In this document: positions 7,114 to 9,943 of the stretch, one piece after another
Numbering within the stretch: position 1 is the stretch's first letter
How the letters are laid out: each line of letters starts with the position of its first letter
From: RGIG5057 sp036653755
GTDB lineage: Bacteria > Bacillota > Clostridia > TANB77 > CAG-465
Direction: 5' to 3'
Length of the DNA: 9,943 nt
NCBI GenBank assembly: GCA_036653755.1
Contig: JAVVTJ010000044.1
Coordinates: 1-9,943 of the forward strand
Notes under the pieces: generated by a model
Seen by the model: the letters and a program-made list of their open reading frames with translations, nothing else
Database searches by the model: none
Told to the model about the DNA's origin: nothing
Program-made: the position numbers and the translations under genes

Positions 7114-7114
7114 A

Positions 7115-7750
7115 ATGAGGATAAGAAATATTAAAAATGCAGATATAAAACTAACTGCATGTGAAAAATATATTGAAACAAAAGAAAAATTACAAGAACT
7201 GCTAAATAACAGTAAAAATATCAATGTTGAAATAGGTATGGGAAAAGGGGATTTCATATCTAAAATGGCACAAAATAGCCCAAATAATATATATATAGGA
7301 ATAGAATTATGCAAACCAGTACTTGCACTTGCAATTAAAAAAATGAATAGGTATGAAGAAGAAAATAACATAAAATTAAACAATGTATATTTGATGTCAT
7401 TTGATGCAATTAAAATAGCAGAGTATTTTAATAACAAACAAGTAGATAATATTTATTTAAATTTTAGTGATCCTTGGCCTAAGTCAAAACATGTTAAAAG
7501 AAGATTAACTAATGAACTTTTTTTGAAAGAATATATTAAAGTTTTAAAAGAAGATGGCTCTATAAAGTTTAAAACAGATAACATTAAATTATTTGAATAT
7601 AGTTTAGTTTCACTTAATAATTTTGGAATGAAGTTTGAAGAAATATATTTGGATTTGCATAAAACTGATGTACCTAATGTTTTAACAGAATATGAATGTA
7701 AATTTTGTGAAAAAGGTCCTATATATATGTTAGTTTGTAAATTAAAATAG
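7115..7750 (+). CDS. trmB: tRNA (guanine-N7-)-methyltransferase TrmB
   Basis: TrmB uses S-adenosylmethionine to make 7-methylguanosine at position 46 in the variable loop of many tRNAs. All 211 residues of a normal family member are present. EIGMGKGDFI (39-48) is the glycine-rich SAM loop, and E64 in IGIEL should bind the ribose. D97 in MSFDA follows, then the family signature FSDPWPKSKHVKRRL (117-131), which contains the DPWP element. TD at 154-155 and TEYE (191-194) near the end complete the tRNA-binding and catalytic set. AGGAG inside the end of the preceding gene precedes the ATG by 6 bases, and the gap to the previous stop is a single base. It closes the secG operon. The next gene, tRNA-His, has a G at the position equivalent to 46 and so could be a substrate. 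Confidence 0.93.
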   Translation: MRIRNIKNADIKLTACEKYIETKEKLQELLNNSKNINVEIGMGKGDFISKMAQNSPNNIYIGIELCKPVLALAIKKMNRYEEENNIKLNNVYLMSFDAIKIAEYFNNKQVDNIYLNFSDPWPKSKHVKRRLTNELFLKEYIKVLKEDGSIKFKTDNIKLFEYSLVSLNNFGMKFEEIYLDLHKTDVPNVLTEYECKFCEKGPIYMLVCKLK

Positions 7751-7797
7751 CTAGTTAAACAATTTTTGTATATTTAGTACAAATTCAGTGCAAAATA

Positions 7798-7826
7798 TTG
7801 ACAAATGGTTAAAAATAGGTTAAAAT
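7798..7826 (+). promoter_or_regulatory. Strong sigma-A promoter of the tRNA-His/tRNA-Gln unit
   Basis: A perfect TTGACA (7798-7803) and TAAAAT (7821-7826) are spaced by 17 bases and lie 18 bases before the tRNA-His gene. This is the only exact -35 consensus noted in the window, as expected for a stable RNA promoter. No firm terminator is visible between trmB and this promoter, so some read-through from trmB is possible. Confidence 0.8.
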
Positions 7827-7843
7827 ATTAAATGTAACTTTGT

Positions 7844-7921
7844 GGTGGGTATAGCTCATCTGGTTAGAGCGCTAGTTTGTGGCACTAGAGGTGATGGGTT
7901 CGATCCCCATTATCCACCCCA
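7844..7921 (+). tRNA. tRNA-His (anticodon GTG)
   Basis: A full cloverleaf can be folded. The acceptor stem GTGGGTA (7845-7851) pairs with TATCCAC (7911-7917) with one G-U. The D-arm is GCTC/GAGC. The anticodon arm CTAGT/ACTAG holds loop TTGTGGC with anticodon GTG at 7879-7881, and the T-arm is ATGGG/CCCAT around TTCGATC. An extra G at 7844 (position -1) faces discriminator C at 7918, the identity element of bacterial tRNA-His. CCA is encoded at 7919-7921. Confidence 0.97.
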
Positions 7922-7951
7922 GTTATATTTATTATATTATTTATTATATTT

Positions 7952-8027
7952 TGGGGTATAGCCAAGTGGTAAGGCACCAGGTTTTGATCCTGGCATTCCG
8001 TAGGTTCGAATCCTGCTACCCCAACCA
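7952..8027 (+). tRNA. tRNA-Gln (anticodon TTG)
   Basis: The acceptor TGGGGTA (7952-7958) pairs with TACCCCA (8017-8023), discriminator A is at 8024 and CCA is encoded at 8025-8027. The anticodon arm CCAGG/CCTGG encloses TTTTGAT, with anticodon TTG at 7984-7986, reading CAA and CAG. The T-arm carries TTCGAAT. It lies 30 bases after tRNA-His and shares its promoter and terminator. The 6-base variable loop has no G at position 46, so it is a less likely TrmB target. Confidence 0.97.
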
Positions 8028-8030
8028 AAG

Positions 8031-8065
8031 ACAGTTTTGAACTTCGATTTCAAACTGTTTTTTTT
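8031..8065 (+). terminator. Intrinsic terminator of the tRNA unit
   Basis: ACAGTTTTGAA (8031-8041) pairs with TTCAAACTGT (8049-8058) with one bulged T, around loop CTTCGAT, followed by seven further T residues. It begins 4 bases after the tRNA-Gln CCA end. It is one of the most convincing terminators in the window. Confidence 0.9.
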
Positions 8066-8108
8066 GTATACAATTAAAATATATTTTATTAAAAAAGTGC
8101 AAAAAAAA

Positions 8109-8271
8109 TTAGATAGAAATAACAGTAAATGATAAATCCTTTTTTAAAAGGCGGGTGCCTTTTTATGTTTATTAGGATTCTCTAATAAAAGAGCATTCAA
8201 CACAAAACATAATATTCTAGTACCCTATCATTTGCTTGTAGATTTTCATGTAACGTGTTATTTCTATCTAA
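8109..8271. repeat. 163-base inverted-repeat element: folded RNA or MITE-like insertion
   Basis: TTAGATAGAAATAACA (8109-8124) is the exact reverse complement of 8256-8271 (16 bp). The pairing continues for 10 more base pairs between 8125-8134 and 8226-8235 (one G-U), leaving a 20-base one-sided bulge (8236-8255). Inside lie AAAAGGC/GCCTTTT around GGGT (8146-8163) and TTTATTAG/CTAATAAA around GATTCT (8168-8189). There is no reading frame of note; on the minus strand the best is a 10-codon frame starting ATGAAAATC. Taking the repeat as 15 bp (8110-8124 / 8256-8270), the flanks are AAT on each side, a possible 3-base target duplication. A small non-autonomous transposon and a structured non-coding RNA both fit. 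No promoter is evident on either strand. Confidence 0.7.
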
Positions 8272-8287
8272 ATATATTTTATCATAA

Positions 8288-8329
8288 ATTATTATAAAAG
8301 TAAATGATATTTAGTAATTTTATAATAAT
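8288..8329 (-). terminator. AT-only hairpin downstream of the RNA ligase gene
   Basis: ATTATTATAAAA (8288-8299) pairs perfectly over 12 bp with TTTTATAATAAT (8318-8329); an inner TAAAT/ATTTA pair encloses GAT. It lies 12 bases beyond the minus-strand stop codon and may end or stabilise that transcript. There is no proper U-run after it, so termination strength is doubtful. The 10-mer GTAAATGATA at 8300-8309 also occurs at 8125-8134. Confidence 0.45.
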
Positions 8330-8340
8330 ATCATTAAGAT

Positions 8341-8916
8341 TTAATCAAATATCTTGTTATTCCAATTATACCTAAAATCAGTTTTTTTAATTTTACACAT
8401 ATCACCATTTTCATTATAAAAAACAATTCCTTCAATGTTATGAGTATTTAAATATTCTTTTATTCCTTCATAAGTTCTAGGAACATCATTTAATATAGTA
8501 CTACCATGTTTTACTAGTTTATCAGTATCTAAATTATATGGATTATTATTTATATGTTTACCAATTAATTCATAAGTTCCATCTTCTAAATTAGGTTGTC
8601 TTTCAAAAGCTTGTAAATGATAAATAGAATTTTTATTACCTAAAATACATATTAGCCAATGTGGAAAATGTCCTGTAATTGGATCGGCTTCATTTTGACA
8701 TGGAATTGCTCCTTTTGGAATTTTTCTTCCTATTTTACAATCATATCTTCTATATATTTGTCCTTCTTTAATTAAACAGCATGTTCCATCTAATTTTTCA
8801 GTAGCAAATCCTTCACCATTTATTACCCATAAACGTTCTTGCTCAACTTCATTTAATACTTTGCAAACTTCGTTATTTTTAAACTGTCTTTTAAAAAGTG
8901 TTTTTATTTTTTTCAT
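8341..8916 (-). CDS. RNA ligase, RLIG1/DUF5565-like minimal nucleotidyltransferase
   Basis: This 191-residue protein shows the ordered motifs of ATP-dependent RNA ligases. Motif I is EKLDG with the AMP-accepting lysine K41. A RYDCKIGRK segment (58-65, motif Ia-like) follows, then GAIPCQNEADPITGHFPHW (69-87), a stretch I associate with the RLIG1 (C12orf29/DUF5565) family. GTYELIGKHINNNPY (113-127) carries E116, IEGIVFY (161-167) is motif IV with E162, and CKIKK (174-178) is motif V. Such enzymes seal 5'-phosphate to 3'-hydroxyl RNA ends through an enzyme-AMP intermediate. The chain is shorter than the human protein and consists of little more than the catalytic core. Homologues occur in phages and scattered bacteria, so horizontal gain is possible, though codon use looks like that of its neighbours. 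It is transcribed alone, toward the tRNA genes. The ribosome site is weak (AGGT/GGG just upstream). RNA or tRNA repair is inferred, not shown. Confidence 0.82.
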   Translation of the reverse strand: MKKIKTLFKRQFKNNEVCKVLNEVEQERLWVINGEGFATEKLDGTCCLIKEGQIYRRYDCKIGRKIPKGAIPCQNEADPITGHFPHWLICILGNKNSIYHLQAFERQPNLEDGTYELIGKHINNNPYNLDTDKLVKHGSTILNDVPRTYEGIKEYLNTHNIEGIVFYNENGDMCKIKKTDFRYNWNNKIFD

Positions 8917-8979
8917 CCCATACCTATTCTTTCTATAAGTTATACTATATTTTAATACTATAACTATATTTATAAAATT

Positions 8980-9008
8980 ATTATACTACATATATTGTAT
9001 AAAATAAA
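8980..9008 (-). promoter_or_regulatory. Possible promoter of the RNA ligase gene
   Basis: On the minus strand TATAAT (8985 down to 8980) is preceded 17 bases upstream by a poor -35, TTTATT (9008 down to 9003). The leader would be about 60 bases. Many similar AT-rich matches occur nearby, so this is only the best of several. Confidence 0.3.
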
Positions 9009-9170
9009 GGTATTGGTTATATAATTTGTGATTAGACAAATATATGATAATAAAAGTATAGTTTTTTATGTAATAAATATGATAGTAGCATAAATAAATT
9101 ATTTTTGAATTATCCATAAATTATAAATTTATAGTAAATATTAAAAAAATATAGATATAATTATTTTAAG
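9009..9170. other. Divergent intergenic DNA, nothing firm identified
   Basis: This very AT-rich region lies between the divergent RNA ligase and sigK genes. It contains a TATAAT (9020-9025) without a partner -35 at the right distance and a small palindrome TAAATTATAAATTTA. No gene is seen. Confidence 0.35.
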
Positions 9171-9212
9171 TACAAGTATGACAAGCAATAAATGACAAGG
9201 TTTGCATATATA
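9171..9212 (+). promoter_or_regulatory. Candidate sporulation control region of sigK
   Basis: Three ACAAG motifs (9172-9176, 9181-9185, 9195-9199) lie just upstream of sigK, two of them within the identical octamer ATGACAAG. Compared with the B. subtilis SpoIIID consensus WWRRACARNY, they match about 9, 9 and 8 of 10 positions. CATATATA (9205-9212) could be a sigma-E -10 box, with a weak ATA -35 at 9188-9190, although the spacing is slightly short. In B. subtilis, sigK is driven by sigma-E together with SpoIIID, so the arrangement is plausible. The motif matches are by eye. Confidence 0.4.
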
Positions 9213-9236
9213 TTTATTATGTATAGGAGGTATAAT

Positions 9237-9893
9237 ATGCTAATATCATTTTTAAGTAATATTTTATCATATATTTTTTGTTTATTTGGATATATAAAAT
9301 CAGAAAATTTGTATCCAGAACCATTAAGTAAGACAGAAGAAGAGATGTATTTAAAACAATATTTTGAAGGAAGTAAAGAGGCAAAAAATAAATTAATTGA
9401 ACATAATTTAAGACTAGTTGTTCATATTGCAAAAAAATATAGTAATAAAGAACAAGATTTAGAAGAATTTACTTCAATTGGTACTATTGGATTAATAAAA
9501 GCAATAAATAGTTTTAAAGAAGAAAAAGGATTCAAAATAAGTACATATGCTTCAAAATGTATAGATAATGAAATATTAATGCATATACGTGCAACTAAAA
9601 AAAATCAAGCTGAGATTTCTATGAGTAGTATAATAGGTACGGATAAAGATGGTAATGATATGGAACTTATAGATACTTTGGAACTTAGTGAAAAAGATCC
9701 AGTTGAAACTATATATAACAAAGTATTAACTGAACAAATGATAGAGTATGTAAATAAAAAACTTCCTAAAAGAGAAAAAGAAATAATGATTATGAGATAT
9801 GGATTAGATAAAAAAATACCTAAAACTCAGCAAGAAGTAGCTGATATATTAGGTATATCTAGGTCTTATGTATCACTACATTTTTATGACTAA
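9237..9893 (+). CDS. sigK: Pro-sigma-K, truncated in region 4.2 (possible 5' part of a split sigK)
   Basis: Sigma-K is the late mother-cell sigma factor of endospore formers. The first 20 or so of 218 residues are hydrophobic (LISFLSNILSYIFCLFGYI) and form the membrane-bound pro-sequence that SpoIVFB would remove. YPEPLSKTEEEMYL and EHNLRLVVHIAKKY (55-68) lead into region 2, with IGTIGLIKAI (81-90) and STYASKCIDNEILMHIRA (102-119), very close to known sigma-K. Region 4 is REKEIMIMRYGLD (179-191) and TQQEVADILGISRSYVS (197-213). After S213 the expected RIEKRAL-type end of the recognition helix is replaced by LHFYD and a stop, so about 25 residues are missing. No other frame carries them before the window ends. 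The start at 9237 has AGGAGG 6 bases upstream; an ATG at 9192 lacks this. As encoded, the product should bind promoters poorly or not at all. A skin-like interruption or a decayed gene are the main explanations. Confidence 0.85.
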   Translation: MLISFLSNILSYIFCLFGYIKSENLYPEPLSKTEEEMYLKQYFEGSKEAKNKLIEHNLRLVVHIAKKYSNKEQDLEEFTSIGTIGLIKAINSFKEEKGFKISTYASKCIDNEILMHIRATKKNQAEISMSSIIGTDKDGNDMELIDTLELSEKDPVETIYNKVLTEQMIEYVNKKLPKREKEIMIMRYGLDKKIPKTQQEVADILGISRSYVSLHFYD

Positions 9894-9897
9894 ATTT

Positions 9898-9940
9898 AAA
9901 ATATAGAGAGTATTATAAATTACAATACTCTCTATATTTT
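9898..9940. terminator. Strong hairpin terminator directly after truncated sigK
   Basis: Arms 9901-9914 and 9924-9937 form a perfect 14-bp stem containing GAGAG/CTCTC; three outer A-T pairs (9898-9900 with 9938-9940) extend it to 17 bp. The loop has 9 bases, with a T-run on the right and an A-run on the left, so it could end transcription from either side. It starts 4 bases after the stop codon. Confidence 0.8.
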
Positions 9941-9943
9941 TAC

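Noticed and set aside
7761..7783. TTTGTA/TACAAA hairpin after trmB as a terminator
   Set aside because: The stem is only 6 bp, purely weak apart from one G-C pair per arm, and has no T-run; not enough to call.
9192..9236. Longer sigK start at the first ATG
   Set aside because: AGGAGG lies six bases before the ATG at 9237, and starting there gives the usual pro-sigma-K length before the PEPLS segment.
9876..9943. Simple frameshift as the cause of the sigK truncation
   Set aside because: Neither of the other two frames after 9875 encodes an RIEKRAL-like continuation, so a one- or two-base error does not restore the protein.

Overview
The window looks like part of a chromosome from a very AT-rich, spore-forming member of the Clostridia. 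This rests on the strong A+T bias, consistent AGGAGG-type ribosome binding sites, Mini-RNase III, a secG-rnr pair, and a sigma-K gene with a hydrophobic pro-sequence. No species is claimed.

Layout. (1) 120-1248: a promoter, the Mini-III gene mrnC, an unrecognised 188-residue charged protein, and a hairpin terminator. (2) 1249-1772: about 520 bases with no convincing gene. It holds two 81-base direct repeats 102 bases apart, each carrying a TATAAT box and a strong Shine-Dalgarno sequence but no reading frame behind it. Two tandem 67/68-base units and a terminator follow. (3) 1795-3739: a single gene for an O-antigen-ligase/polymerase-type membrane protein, with its own consensus promoter, a 27-base dyad over the -10 box, and a terminator. 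(4) 3931-7750: a tight operon of secG, rnr (RNase R), a small multi-pass membrane protein and trmB (tRNA m7G46 methyltransferase). (5) 7798-8065: a TTGACA promoter, tRNA-His(GTG), tRNA-Gln(TTG) and a terminator. (6) 8066-8340: non-coding DNA with a 163-base element closed by a 16-bp perfect inverted repeat, then a second AT-only hairpin. (7) 8341-8916, minus strand: a small RNA ligase of the RLIG1/DUF5565 type. (8) 9172-9940: possible sporulation control sites, then sigK, which ends abruptly inside the DNA-recognition helix of region 4.2 and is followed at once by a terminator.

Much of the window concerns RNA metabolism: Mini-III (23S maturation), RNase R (3'-5' decay), TrmB (tRNA methylation), two tRNAs and an RNA ligase. 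The most notable points are the truncated sigK, which may be the 5' half of a gene split by a skin-like element; the RNA ligase next to tRNA genes; the compact inverted-repeat element at 8109-8271; and the gene-less repeat region at 1249-1772. All calls come from reading the sequence; no database search was run.
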